Of a stretch of 64,000 bases of DNA, positions 10,424-21,455 are shown piece by piece. Position 1 is the stretch's first letter, and the number at the start of each line of letters is the position of its first letter. Below the pieces are notes generated by a model that did no database searches, was not told the DNA's origin, and saw only the letters and a program-made list of their open reading frames with translations. The DNA lies in NCBI GenBank assembly GCA_963924555.1, contig OZ004582.1, forward strand, positions 9,271,927-9,335,926, in the 5' to 3' direction. Position numbers and translations under genes: made by a program. Source of the stretch: Crambe crambe (lineage: Eukaryota > Porifera > Demospongiae > Poecilosclerida > Crambeidae).

Positions 10424-10516
10424 ATCTGCCCAGTGTGTTTGCTACCTCAACGTCCATGTGGTGACAATAGTGGAGGAAGCACTAATGACTGCTGCTCTTG
10501 TTGCTGCATTCTCTGA
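10424..10516 (+). CDS. terminal exon of a Cys-rich CaaX protein (CCIL)
   Basis: After a long polypyrimidine tract and TAG acceptor, a phase-0 frame of 30 codons reads ICPVCLLPQRPCGDNSGGST and then a Cys run ending C-C-I-L before TGA. The last four residues fit the geranylgeranyl-type CaaX box, and the extra Cys residues could be palmitoylated. Exon length and phase match the CTIL exons at 19333, 19771 and 20146. I could not identify the matching ATG exon; candidates lie between 9245 and 10205. Both modifications are inferred. Confidence 0.5.
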   Translation: MCPVCLLPQRPCGDNSGGSTNDCCSCCCIL

Positions 10517-11301
10517 ACAAACTGATGAGAAAGGTCATAGGGGTCATGCATAAACTTCTTACCATTGGTTTGAAAAGCACACACATTTAGTATTATCCAC
10601 TTCTTATCCCATTAATAATAACTCCATCTTTATCATATATGCATCACATCACAAGATTTTATTGTCTACAATAAAGATTGTTTTAAGTTTCTCTATTATG
10701 TATAATAAAAATTACATCATTTTTATTAGATTGAAGCTTGAAAGATGCATAACTCCAAATTAGTGACTAAATCTAATGTTATAAAGATATAGGGAAGAGG
10801 TTCCCTCAATTCATTTCTGGCCTACACTGATCAATTGAGATGCTGCCTTGGGCTAACAAGATATGTACATCTTCATGGAGGTGAAAGGTCAACCTTCCCC
10901 CCCAAAGCTTAAAGATATAAAATTCTGGCCATTGAAAGTCAATCAAGGAAAGTTACTCTTGAGACGTCAGCTCCCCTTTCTGTATTATCCACTGGCCAGG
11001 TTGAAACACAATGCATTATCATAATTCATGCTACCACTATAACCTTCTACCCCATAATGCGTCACAATCATCACATTTCATGACTGCTTATAGCTTGGCA
11101 CAGCTACCTTATGCTACACTTGTCACTATAGTTTATGCTGAATCATCCACTACATGACTTTGTTGATTTTCACTTTGTTTGTTTTTATAAGTGCATATGC
11201 ACAGAGTTTGGCTCATTTGCAGGGGAAGTTAGTTTTGCTTGACAGAGAAGTCGGCCTTCTTCTGCTCTTGCTCTTGTGTAAAAACAGTATAAAAGTAGAA
11301 G

Positions 11302-11570
11302 ATGCTAGTAAGTGAATTTAAATACTGAAACTATGATTATAAATAGGGCACCAGTGCTGTAGAAAGGTTATTAGTCGATGCAATCTCTCTACTTGATGTG
11401 CAGGAGTGGCTCTGGAATATTATAAACTGGTTTTGGGAGATATATGATCCAGGAGGCATCCCAGAACACTGGGACAGTTATTTGCCATCATAGGAATAAT
11501 TCTCAGTCTACTATCATGTATTTTTTGTTGTTATAATAAACTCACACAACCAAATTGCAGATACTATTAA
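11302..11570 (+). pseudogene. membrane micropeptide gene, copy 1, frameshifted
   Basis: Exon 1 at 11302-11307 (M-L) ends at gtaagt; exon 2 starts at 11404. It reads EWLWNIINWFWEIYDPGGIP and meets a stop at 11491-11493 after about 31 residues. Against copy 2, one nucleotide is missing near 11483. Past that point the other frame still encodes the membrane segment (IAIIGII...) to a stop at 11570. Either it is a recent pseudogene, or a 31-aa amphipathic Trp-rich peptide is the real product. Confidence 0.5.
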
Positions 11571-12131
11571 TATTTTATATCTTTTTTATAACCAAATTAG
11601 TTTCTATATTGCACATTGGGTTCTCTAATTAGTGCTGGGATTCTCTTATTAGTGCTATCAATGACTAAATCTATATGTCCTAACAGACATGGTTACTATG
11701 CAACTATATAAGGAAGAGGAAGTCTATATCTTCTGGATCGAAGTCTATATCTTCTGGACCGACCTCTGGATAACAGGTCAAAGGTCAAACTAATATTAGT
11801 AAGAAAAAAGCTCACTCCTCTTTCAGTATCAACCACTGGCCAGGTTGAAGCACACTGCAGTATTATAGTTACATAGCCGTTACCGCTAGCATACCCCATA
11901 TGCTAGCACTGCCCCGTGCTACCCCATATGCTACATACTGCTACATATCTTATGCTACAGTTGTTACTCCTATAATAATAATAATAATAATTTTATTCAT
12001 GACTGCTTCTCATTCACCCAATGAAAGGTGTGTACAAGAAAATAGAATTAACAGGGGAATAAGTTGGTTTTGTTTGCTTGACAGAGAAGTCAGCCTTCTT
12101 TCTGAGAGAGACTACAAATAGCGAGTAGAAG

Positions 12132-12539
12132 ATGCTTGTAAGATATCTAAAAATACTTAAGACTATAAGGGGGCCAGACTACTGAGATTATAAGGGGGCA
12201 ATTCAGGGACCCAGACTACTGAGATAAATCTGGTTAGGGGGTATGCCCCCCTGACCCCCCACCTATGGGTCAGTGATGAGAGTAAGTTAGTCATACTCGT
12301 GGATCCCTTCTGTGCTAAGTTAATAACCCAATGAGCTGACCTAATATACTACTCTACTTGATGTGCAGGTGTGGTTCTGGAATATTATAAGCTGGCTTTT
12401 TGAGATATGCGGCATCCCAGAAGAATGGAAACAGTCTATTGCCATCATAGGAATAATTTTCAGTCTACTATCATGTATTTGTTGTATATTCCAATGTTGT
12501 AATGAACTCAAACAACCAAAGTATCGCAGATCCTATTAA
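12132..12539 (+). CDS. 58-aa single-span membrane micropeptide
   Basis: Exon 1 at 12132-12137 (M-L) ends at gtaaga; exon 2 is 12369-12539, phase 0. The product is 58 aa. It starts with an amphipathic Trp-rich stretch (VWFWNIISWLFEI), then a transmembrane segment (SIAIIGIIFSLLSCICCIF). A Cys cluster and a short basic tail ending KQPKYRRSY follow. The juxtamembrane Cys residues could be lipidated. It has the same minute-first-exon layout as its neighbours. No known family recognised. Confidence 0.6.
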
Positions 12540-15500
12540 TATTTTATATCATTTTTTGTATGATCTTAGTAGAACTGTGGGTATTGTTTTTGCTTCCAGC
12601 TCATGTATTTTAATCGTTGTTTGATACACTCATGAAAAAAATAATTAACAGAGTTTCTTTAATTAGTAAAGAGGGTACTGGATTCTTAATATAGGGTCAT
12701 TCACCCTAGGAAAGGTGTGGCTAAAGGGGGTAGGTGTGGTTAATTAAAGGGGAGCTTCACCCTGTGAAATTACATCATTATAGCACTACATTTCACTACT
12801 TCACTTATATCCAGCTGCCAGTAGGTCCAGAGTTCAAAGGGTAACTAATTGAATTACAAAAAAGTACTAGGAATTGTCTGAAAAGTGCTTAAAATGGAGG
12901 TTCCAATGTTCTACTGTACTTCTTCACCAGTTAGCAGTTCTGTTGTGACAAGCAGCTCTTCCAACATAAACTACTAGAGTCTATTACATTAGTAAACCCT
13001 TTCTTCAGTCAGCTGGCTTTGAGAAACTCACCATAATCAAATTAAGTCACTACAGACATTCAAAATATCATGTCCTTATCAAAATTAGTCACCCAATACA
13101 ACTCATGGAGGTTAGTCAGCTGTTAGGTCAGTGTTCTTCTCTGAGTTGGGTGAGGGGAGTGTCTCTCAAGGACTTTGATAGCCTATCTAATCAATGAAGT
13201 TGTCATTTTTACAAACCACTTTGGTTCAATTTGAATTCGGCAGTTATTTTAAAGAAATTAAAGAAATGCATGGGCGCCCTCACACTTGGCACACTCGCAT
13301 AGCACACATGACACCAAGCACTCTTGTGAGTCAGGCCGTGGCAGACGCTTATCTCTAACTAACCCTCAAGTGAGTACACCCCAAATAGGTTGGAAGATAA
13401 GGGCCGACCTCTGTAGTCATAGCAACACAGACTGTCGAGATAGAATAGATTCCAGAGAGCTCTCCAAAGAGACTCTAGAAGCATCTCAAATATAGCTATG
13501 ATCCCTCTCTCACCACCCCCCACTTCTTAGATTAACACTTTCATAAAGGAAAGCTCCTTTTAAGGGGTTTAGATATTTAGAATGAAGGAGAGTAAATTAA
13601 CTAACTTGATTGGAGGGTATGTGATGAGAAATTGACTTGATTGATTATTAACATGGGTAAGTACACTAAAAAACTATCACGTCAAAATGCCACTTTCAAG
13701 AGGAATATGTACACATTCAGTTATCAAAACACACATGTTGGTTTAAACTTTGTCACAACAATATGAAAGGAGCTACGATACACACCAAGAGGTCCTCACA
13801 CTATAGACTCCTATACAATAGCCCAAGTCAGATAATTAACCACTTGATGGAAACAGTGATAATTCAAATGTTTCTAGGAGCTAGGGCTAGGGATAGGGGG
13901 CTAGGGCTAGGACCAGGGAGGCTAGGGCTAGAGCTGGCTAGAGCTAGGGCTAGGATATCATGTGTATGATTAAGGAAGTAGTAGATGGTTCAGGCAACTC
14001 AGGCCAAGGCCTGACAAAAAAAAAAATTCATATCAAGCAGCTTAATTGTTTGAAAGAAATACTTAATTATAAATGAGTTAACAAGTCAAAAATAGCAGCT
14101 ACCAGTCTGAATCGAGTACCAGAGAATTAAGCAAGACAACCAAAGTAATATTTTAGGGTGCATGATGGCCTGACCTAACAAATTTTGCTTAATCCTACAA
14201 CCCTGCATTAGCAGTGCAGGTAGCTGTAGAATGCATACCAGCATTCCAGTACATGCTGGTGCTTTTAATGGTATGGAAGTATTAACCAGCTATGCATTTA
14301 ACCTTTAAGTACACTTACATCATACTTGCACTACAGGGACTCCCCAGGGGAAGCCCTGGGGGAAACCCCAGGGGATGATAATCTTGGCGATTGATCACGG
14401 GATAAACAGCAACAGGTATAACCATAATCATATTTCCCATGATTATGCTTTCATTATTCATAGCAGCTGCCTGAGCGACAAACACAAACCGCACACAAGG
14501 GCTGCTGCTCTTTCTTCTTGGAAGCCCAGGTATGAATGGTGATTCTCTAGAAACCATGCACATGGAGTTAGCCGCCATTACAGAACAGTCCTTATACAGA
14601 CCTACTCCTAGTAACTCCTAGTATAACCACACATATTCAAAGAACCCAACACTTCTCTGGAAAAGTATATCCTTTAGGAAGAAAGATTACATTCAAAGAA
14701 GGTTTCTGAGAAGATGCAACTGATGATTAGATGAGTAGCGCTTGATATTTGATGAGAAGCGCTTGATGGCATGATGGATATTACTACTTAACATACAGAC
14801 ACTGCTACTAATATTACTGAGAACTAGTTAGAGAAATTCATATTCTTGTTTGCGCACACACCCAATCTCTAAATAACATAACATATGACCACCCGTTCAA
14901 TCTCGCATTACCCTAATGAGACTGTCTCTCCATTCAGGATTAGGTCCATTGGGTTGCTATGGACCTTTCACTGTAACTATGCACACCCAGTAATTATGGG
15001 GATGTTCCTTTCAATATAGATTGTTCTAGAAGAAATTCTCTAAAAGCCATTTATTGCAAAATCAACATAATCATTGTGCAATACATAGTTGGCTGAGTAT
15101 ACACAACATAACAATAGAAAATAGCTTATGCACCAAAGCAGCTCTTTAATAGGACATACAAATCTCTATTAGGACAAATATATCACAATAGGACATACAA
15201 ATCTCTATTAGGACAAATATATCCTAATCTAATACATAATAGGATACATAAATCTATCTGTTAAATATATCTGTCAATTAGGACAACAACTGCTTATTAG
15301 GACATATTGGGATGAAGTTAATCAAGAAGGAGCTAGGTTTTCCTCTCAGTTTAGATGTGTTCCGATGTGTAATGGATGCAATTAGTATGGGGGTTGGTTG
15401 GTTGGGGTGGATGGTACATTCAGTGTTAATTGTTGTGGATTGTAGGGATGAGCAGGGGTGCATTAAAGTAGAAAGAGGAATTTAGAGTGGTGGGGGGTGT

Positions 15501-16675
15501 ATTATAATAATTATATCAAGTGTTATGAACCATGACCAGATCCCATTATATCAAGTGTTATGAACCATGACCAGACCCCCTAGCTGACAATTCAATCTTT
15601 AGCTGAAACTAAAGAAGTCCACGAGAAAAGAATCACTGACTAGTTCACAAGAATTATCAGGGTTTCGATCCCCAGTGAAACGGTGCCTGAATACCAGATC
15701 AAAGGATTTTGATATTCTTTTGGCTATTAAAATACATTGTTTTAACCACATGAAAGAAAAATGGGTCAGAGTGGTGCTGCATGCACCTCTCTAACACCCT
15801 TTGGGGAGAACCCTGATTACATTACTAGCTATTTCACATGAGAAAGGCATTTTACTAGGGCCACAATGGTGTCTATAACAAGGCTATTACAAGCTAGTTA
15901 CAAGGTATTATTCATGCAGACTCACATTCGAAGACTCATATTTGTTTTCCCTGTCACCATAACAACAGTCAATCACCCAATTAGGTCCCCATGGTAACCA
16001 CTATATTTTTCTCCCTAAAGGATAAAATAATAATACTTAAAGACCTCCAGTGTCTGTATTCCATGCAGGCCCACTTCTTGATACATTGAAGTCATTGATT
16101 CTTCCCATAATGGACAATATTCATTAGTTATTCTGATAAATGAAAAAAGTGGGTGGGTGGGTTTGATAGTGAGACCTGTTTACTGTGACCACCAGAACAA
16201 GCGGCCTTGATAATTGTAGGCAAGTGGTCTAGCTTCTTAATAGCCAAAGTGATATCCTTAACAAGCTATGTATGGGCAAGTGATTTCTTTCTGTAGGGTA
16301 GAAGGGAAAGAAGTATTTTCAGTCTCATGACCTTTGACCTGCCATCCCTACATAGAGAGTTAAGAACCTGAAATGGGTGCAATGGAGCACATAGAGAGGA
16401 CTCAAGAGAGAGGTGGTCTCATTTTAGACTTGCTTCACTGAAGTACCACACAGCAACCTAACACAATATTAAGTAACAATGATCAATTGAATTCAGTGCT
16501 GCACTGGTGGCCTTACTTACCTCATGCTGGTAGAAGATTAGAAGCACTTCCTCTATTGATCACTTCCTCTATTGATCACATGACCTTGTAACTCTTCAAT
16601 TTTTCACTCCATAAAGAATCTCATTCCTTTAAACAGAGAGAAAGCAATTATGAATTTAGAAGAAATATTCATCAT
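12540..16675. other. long stretch without a supported gene
   Basis: ORFs are short and lack motifs. Notable features are a CTAGGG-rich stretch at 13878-13957, a GC-rich palindrome around cccctgggg at 14340-14375, and two small tandem duplications near 15150-15225 and 15510-15580. The minus frame at 14315-14578 (87 codons) has no recognisable domain. Confidence 0.4.
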
Positions 16676-16854
16676 CTTCTTGTATTTTCTCTTTTATATT
16701 CAGCTCAAAAATTCTTTTTAACCAATATTTTATTAAATTTTTGTTTATTTAATTTTTATAATCATCATAAAACCCTGAAGAAGGCTAGAGACATAGCCGA
16801 AATATTGGTTAAAAAGAATTTTTGAGCTGAATATAAAAGAGAAAATACAAGAAG
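16676..16854. repeat. 54-bp inverted repeat enclosing a hammerhead-like sequence
   Basis: The arms at 16676-16729 and 16801-16854 are perfect inverted copies. Between and overlapping them is CTGAAGA (16775), then stem GGCTA/TAGCC with a 6-nt loop, then GAAA (16799-16802). This is the core order of a hammerhead ribozyme, with one extra A before stem II. A related motif sits in the Penelope-like remnant at 41868-41949, so this is probably a terminal fragment of such an element. Confidence 0.5.
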
Positions 16855-16946
16855 TTTAGAATGTCAGCTGATAATGGATATTCATCATGTTAATTGTTTT
16901 CCCCTTTTTTCAGAGTTTGGAACATTGTGAAAGATTAATAGATGGC

Positions 16947-16949
<3 letters not shown>

Positions 16950-17005
<56 letters not shown>
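16950..17005. repeat. (TC)n microsatellite
   Basis: About 28 CT units in a row. Confidence 0.85.
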
Positions 17006-17011
<6 letters not shown>

Positions 17012-17337
17012 GTTGATTCCAGCAGTGAACAATCAGCTATAATTCAGCTATAATTATTTATATTGTCAGCTGCACAAGCACTTTATGATAAATTTATTTT
17101 AAAAAATAGATTTAAAAATTGGAATGAGAAGCCATTGAATGATTAATAATCATATTCATGAGCTACTTGAGCCTGAGGGCAGAAGAGGGGAGAAGGGGGG
17201 AGGGGACATGGGGAGAGGGGGGAGGGGATATATAGAAAGTCCAGTGAGTGTCCACCCCGGAGGGAGGAGGAGGAGGGGCCAGTCTTCAGGCTACATACCA
17301 TCCCTTATCGGCTTCAAGTGATTGAAAAGATCTGACC

Positions 17338-17515
17338 AATAGCAACACTCTCACTCAAGGAGCATTCTGATTGGTCACATCAGAAAGATTTCCACAAAGG
17401 CATTTGATTGGCTGAATCTTGCAAAGGATCTGATTGGATGGATGAGACAAAGAGTTAGACACACATACAACACACACAGAAGCAATCAGACAGACACAGG
17501 ATTGGTAGTATGCGG
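17338..17515. promoter_or_regulatory. cluster of CCAAT/ATTGG boxes
   Basis: One CCAAT (17336) and several TGATTGG-type motifs (about 17370, 17406, 17430 and 17500) lie just upstream of the TATAAAAA at 17550. Confidence 0.4.
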
Positions 17516-17549
17516 TCAACTGCATAACAGTGGCATGGAAGGGAAAGGA

Positions 17550-17666
17550 TATAAAAACACAGAGAGAGCCGCTATGCATGCATAAGGTGGATTAAAAATC
17601 AGAAGAGCTCCAGATAAATCTAGTGAGCAAGCAATTCAGCATGTCTGGCTATAGTATAGCTTCAAG
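17550..17666 (+). CDS. TATA box and candidate first coding exon (MSGYSIAS)
   Basis: TATAAAAA at 17550-17557 is followed by an ATG at 17641 in a frame MSGYSIAS that reaches a donor-like gtacaatt at 17667. The block agcctcaaggta is repeated three times (17660-17730). A possible second exon begins at 17796 after ctgctcag and would add about 17 codons. It resembles the other minute first exons, but no downstream exon is convincing. Confidence 0.3.
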
Positions 17667-18002
17667 GTACAATTAAATAGTAGAGCCTCAAGGTACAATT
17701 AGATAGAAGAGCCTCAAGGTAGAAAAGCATCAGTACTAAACCAGTCAAATTGGAATTAATTGATGAACAGGCTTGCTTAATTGGTCTCTGCTCAGATCAC
17801 ATCAACGGCTGGTGACTTTTCCAATTAACAATGATGGAATGAGATAATGATCTATCCACTCTTGGAACCGGAATGTAACTTAATAATGTAAATAGAGCAC
17901 GTGTCCGGCAGCTGTATGTGTACACTGGAGTCAGTCGGACCAATCAGATGTCTCATCCTAGCAAATGCCACGTCGCTAACTAACGGGACGTGGGGAGGTT
18001 GC

Positions 18003-18154
18003 GATAAAATGAGATTTTTTGCGGCTCAGCCGCAGTTGCAGCTCCCGCCATAACCACCCAAAAGAAGATACATCTCGCTGGAGATTAATTTCTGAGCCTG
18101 ATTGGAGGAGGGTTAACCTAATTTCGGAGAACATCTGAAGAAACCTTGTACAAG
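18003..18154 (+). promoter_or_regulatory. promoter and noncoding exon of the alternative-end CTIL locus
   Basis: A GATAAAAT box near 18004 and a CCAATCAG at about 17940 precede a noncoding exon that ends at 18154 before gtgagt. The next exon starts at 18429 after a (CT)n tract and carries the ATG. Confidence 0.4.
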
Positions 18155-18368
18155 GTGAGTGAGTGAGTACAAGAGACCTAACGAACTCTAGAATGGATAG
18201 CCAGTTATGTACCATAGTCAAGGCTCTTTTTTTGTTGAGCTTCTATCATAATTGTTCATTTATATTACCATTGGGTTTGATTTCTGCTATGTGCAATCTG
18301 CTTGCCAACAGAATAATACCAAAGCAGAATTTTCAGACTCATGGGAATTATTACAAATAGTTGTCTTA

Positions 18369-18427
<59 letters not shown>

Positions 18428-18428
18428 G

Positions 18429-18485
18429 TTTCATATCTGAATATCGCAAGTCATGGACCCTGTCAAAAAAGTACTAGACAGTGTG
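18429..18485 (+). CDS. shared ATG exon MDPVKKVLDSV
   Basis: The exon runs from the TAG acceptor at 18426-18428 to the gtaggt donor at 18486. The ATG at 18453 gives eleven codons ending in phase 0. Five possible terminal exons follow (18529, 19033, 19333, 19771, 20146), all opening in phase 0 after AG. No other ATG exon or promoter is visible between them. The simplest reading is one first exon with alternative last exons. Separate genes with unseen first exons remain possible. Confidence 0.55.
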
Positions 18486-18528
18486 GTAGGTCAAAAATAA
18501 CTTAAAAATACTCTATTTCTCATTTTAG

Positions 18529-18645
18529 CAAAATCATCAAACAAAATCATGCCCACCAAAGCCGAAACCAAACCCACCAAAGCCAAAGCCAAATCCACCT
18601 CGTCCTAATCCTTACCCTGGTCCTGGTCCAAAGCCACCCAAATAG
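18529..18645 (+). CDS. terminal exon A, Pro-Lys-rich without CaaX
   Basis: After a 43-nt intron, 38 codons encode a Pro/Lys/Asn repeat (PPKPKPNPPKPKPNPP then RPNPYPGPGPKPPK). There is one Cys and no CaaX box, so the product would be soluble, unlike the other ends. It would make a 49-aa protein with the shared first exon. The Pro-Lys repeat looks like a polyproline-type SH3 or WW ligand; this is inference. Confidence 0.5.
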   Translation, partial: QNHQTKSCPPKPKPNPPKPKPNPPRPNPYPGPGPKPPK

Positions 18646-19032
18646 GTCTCTTTACTGCTGCATTTTCCCAGACACCTTTTTAATGTATTTATGCTCATGC
18701 AGTGCCAAGCTTCATGTTTTAATCTCGTCAACTGAAACAAAACAGCATCCCCAAATTCCAAAGCATCTGTACTAAAAACTTCTATTTATTCATTTGTACT
18801 AACACAAGAGGCAGTATTTAAAGTCCCTATACACTTTTATGCATACGTATCATTTGTGTTTGAAGCATAGTCACTGCACTGCTGTAGTCATAGTCACTGC
18901 ACTGCTGTAGTCATAGCTACTGCACTAAATTTTACTGAGTAATACAATTTTTAAATCAATAAAAGATGAGCTTTAACTAAGAGATAGAAAAAAAAATTTT
19001 TAGCTGCATTTTATGCATTTTTAAATCTCTAG

Positions 19033-19124
19033 ACTAGTCATGGAGATGATCCTGACCCTTACCACCTCCACCTAAACCAGATAAACTTCAAGGAGAATCG
19101 TCATCCTCCTGTACCATCCTCTAG
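19033..19124 (+). pseudogene. terminal exon B, CTIL type, frameshifted
   Basis: It opens TSHGDDPDPY like exon C, then loses frame: relative to exon D four nucleotides are missing in the Pro run. The other frame still ends S-S-S-S-C-T-I-L at 19122-19124. In the joined frame it would read on to 19166 with an unrelated tail. Confidence 0.5.
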
Positions 19125-19332
19125 AGGAACAACCCTCAAGCTTACCCTAGACTACCCTAATTTTTAACTCGTTAAAATAGAAGTCACTGTATTTATGTTC
19201 ACTGCATCCCCTAACAACACAAAATAAAACTATCATTTTGTGCCCTCATACTTTAAAAAAAAAACTACATAATAACATGGGAAAATTTTCTTCTTTTTCA
19301 TTTATGTGTCTTTTTAATCTTAAAATCTCTAG

Positions 19333-19425
19333 ACTAGTCATGGCGATGACCCAGATCCTTATCCACCGAGAAGAGACAAAGATTCCAAGCTTAGCGAGTC
19401 AGCTTCCACCTGCACTATCCTGTGA
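19333..19425 (+). CDS. terminal exon C, CaaX CTIL
   Basis: Thirty codons open TSHGDDPDPYPP, continue through a charged segment (RRDKDSKLSESAS) and end C-T-I-L before TGA. Leu at the last position is typical of geranylgeranyltransferase I substrates. Joined to MDPVKKVLDSV it makes a 41-aa protein. The acceptor ctctag is identical to that of exon B. Confidence 0.58.
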   Translation, partial: TSHGDDPDPYPPRRDKDSKLSESASTCTIL

Positions 19426-19702
19426 ACAGACACATCCCAGCAAGCTGTTAACTCATCTATAATCTCTCTATACTAGTCAACTCTAAAATAACAGTGTGTC
19501 CTCTAAAACTAGTTCAACTGAACTCTAAAGTAGCAATGTGCTCTCTTCGTCTGTACTCTCTCTAGTGAACTCTAAAGTAGCAGTATATTCTCTAAAACTA
19601 GGTAGATCATTCTCCCTCCATAGCATATTATTTCATCATGTACATAACATAACTATGGCAACAACAGAATAAAATGCTTTAATCTACTTGTATATGAAGT
19701 TT

Positions 19703-19741
<39 letters not shown>

Positions 19742-19770
19742 ACACACAAACACACACACACACACCACAG

Positions 19771-19866
19771 ACTAGCAATGGCTGGAATCCAAACCCTTAC
19801 CCACCACCTCCACCTAAACCAGATAAACTTAAAGGAGAGTCTTCGTCCTCCTGTACCATCCTCTGA
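19771..19866 (+). CDS. terminal exon D, CaaX CTIL
   Basis: It follows (CT)n and (CA)n tracts and a cacag acceptor. Thirty-one codons open TSNGWNPNPYPPPPPKPDK, then a Ser-rich linker, ending C-T-I-L. With the shared exon it gives a 42-aa protein. The intact reading frame and conserved CaaX against a diverged middle argue for function. Confidence 0.58.
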   Translation, partial: TSNGWNPNPYPPPPPKPDKLKGESSSSCTIL

Positions 19867-20145
19867 ACAACTACTAACCCAAGAAACATTTAGTTTTTAA
19901 TTCAAAAACATTAAAAATAAAAAAACAGAATGAGGTAGTTCACTGTATGAATATATACATATATGCTATCTTCATTGATTTTATAAAGCTCATTTTTGAA
20001 ATTTTATATTCTTCAAAAAGACTAAGCTTTAATGGCAATAATAAATCCATTGTGGAAATCAATGAAAGGTCTATTGTTCATCAATTTTATCTTGAATGAA
20101 AGGACATGGTGTACTTTTTATTTATTTTTGTATGACTCTCTGTAG

Positions 20146-20232
20146 ACTAGTCATGGAGGTAGTCTACCCCGGAAAGATCCCAAGGACTCGAAAAGCACCA
20201 GTGGATCAACATATCAGTGCACCATTTTATAA
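20146..20232 (+). CDS. terminal exon E, CaaX CTIL
   Basis: Twenty-eight codons open TSHGGSLPRKDPKDSKSTSG and end Q-C-T-I-L before TAA. The acceptor is ctgtag. The N-terminal TSHG and C-terminal CTIL match exons C and D; the middle differs in sequence and charge. Confidence 0.57.
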   Translation, partial: TSHGGSLPRKDPKDSKSTSGSTYQCTIL

Positions 20233-20689
20233 ACACAACCTTCCCAACGGAATACCACGGACAGATAATGCTTAAGAAAATGGCTTTTAGTTTGAAGTGA
20301 CATATTAGTTTTTGTTCCTATAATTTTCGTTGTCATTAGCTTCTTGTTGTTGTTGTTGTTCTTGTTGTTATTCTTGTTGTTGTTTTAATGGATGAATACT
20401 TTGGATACTATATATATCTCAGGATATTATGAGTGTTATGCAGTCAGGGAAAAATAGGGGAGGAGTAGATGGGGGAGGGGCTTACTTATCACTACCATGT
20501 CCCAGCAAATAACTGCTCAGCATGCAATTAAAAAAAATTATTTTTTTTGAAAATTGAGCTTTAGGATATTCATAGATTATGTAGGCCTGAGGGATATTAT
20601 TTAGCTGCGGACAAGAGGCTGGACTGCCCTAATCTGACTACATCACATACTTGCCCCATACCACACAATATTTACACCACACACCACCA

Positions 20690-20890
20690 CCTGATGGATC
20701 ACACTGTCTAGAAGTGGATGGACCAATCAGATCACTGGATTTCTGTCTTGAAGTAGATGGACCAATCAGATCACTAGATTTTCTATCTTAATGTTGATTG
20801 ACCAATCACATCACTGGATTTCCTACCCTAAAGTTGATGGACCAATCAGATCACTGGATTATTGACCAATTAGATGACTGGATTTCTTTA
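20690..20890. repeat. tandem repeat carrying CCAATCA boxes
   Basis: Four to five imperfect units of about 47 bp, each containing gaccaatcagatcactgg, precede the locus at 21747. A related piece lies at 32820-32900. The repetition of an NF-Y-like site could be regulatory. Confidence 0.6.
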
Positions 20891-21455
20891 TTCTTTAATG
20901 GACTCCTTTCCTTAGCAAAAGGAACCCAATCAAAGCTACCCATTTGCCCCAGGGTACGGGTGTGCATCAATTACTTGGTTGGGGAATTAATTAAAGTACC
21001 ATTTAGCCACTCTCCTAGTCCCGCCTTCCCCTCCTGTTGAGGTGACAGAGAAAATATCCGGATGTGCTTAAAATAGTTATCATAACTCATGACGCACACT
21101 TGAATAGACCGATTGTTCTGATTGGACACCTGTTGTGCACTTCACACGCACAGGGCGATTAAAAAGTCATGATCGATGAATTTCCATCAGAGTTATCGTA
21201 CGCTGGGATTTCGTCACCTCATGTGACTGCATTTGAAATTTCCCCGTATCTGATCTGAAGGATGACGAATGTAGTTCCCCCGAAAGTTGTTTGCAGTGTT
21301 TTTAGCACTAAAGTACGCAAGATTCCGAACATTTGAGCATATTCATGCAGCCTTTCGGTCAAAGTTGAGTTTCGTAGGACTCTACGTCATGTTAGCCTAG
21401 CTATTATTAGAGACTAGTATTGCACAAGTCACTGTCGCAGAGATGAAGTAACGAG

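Larger units (their letters stand above)
10890..12540 (+). repeat. tandem segmental duplication of about 850 bp
   Basis: The segment around ccactggccaggttgaa (near 10990 and 11833), the gcttgacagagaagtc block (11239 and 12077) and the micropeptide exons (11404 and 12369) occur in the same order twice. One micropeptide gene therefore arose from the other. Confidence 0.7.

Noticed and set aside
10266..10457. Gly/Glu-rich ORF on the minus strand
   Set aside because: Low-complexity shadow of a pyrimidine-rich minisatellite; the real signal is the plus-strand acceptor and CCIL exon.
15640..15700. tRNA-like sequence around tttcgatcccc
   Set aside because: Resembles a B box, but I could not fold a cloverleaf or find an A box.
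17139..17321. Gly-Arg-rich ORF of 60 codons
   Set aside because: Arises from a purine-rich low-complexity stretch; no conserved motif or splice context.
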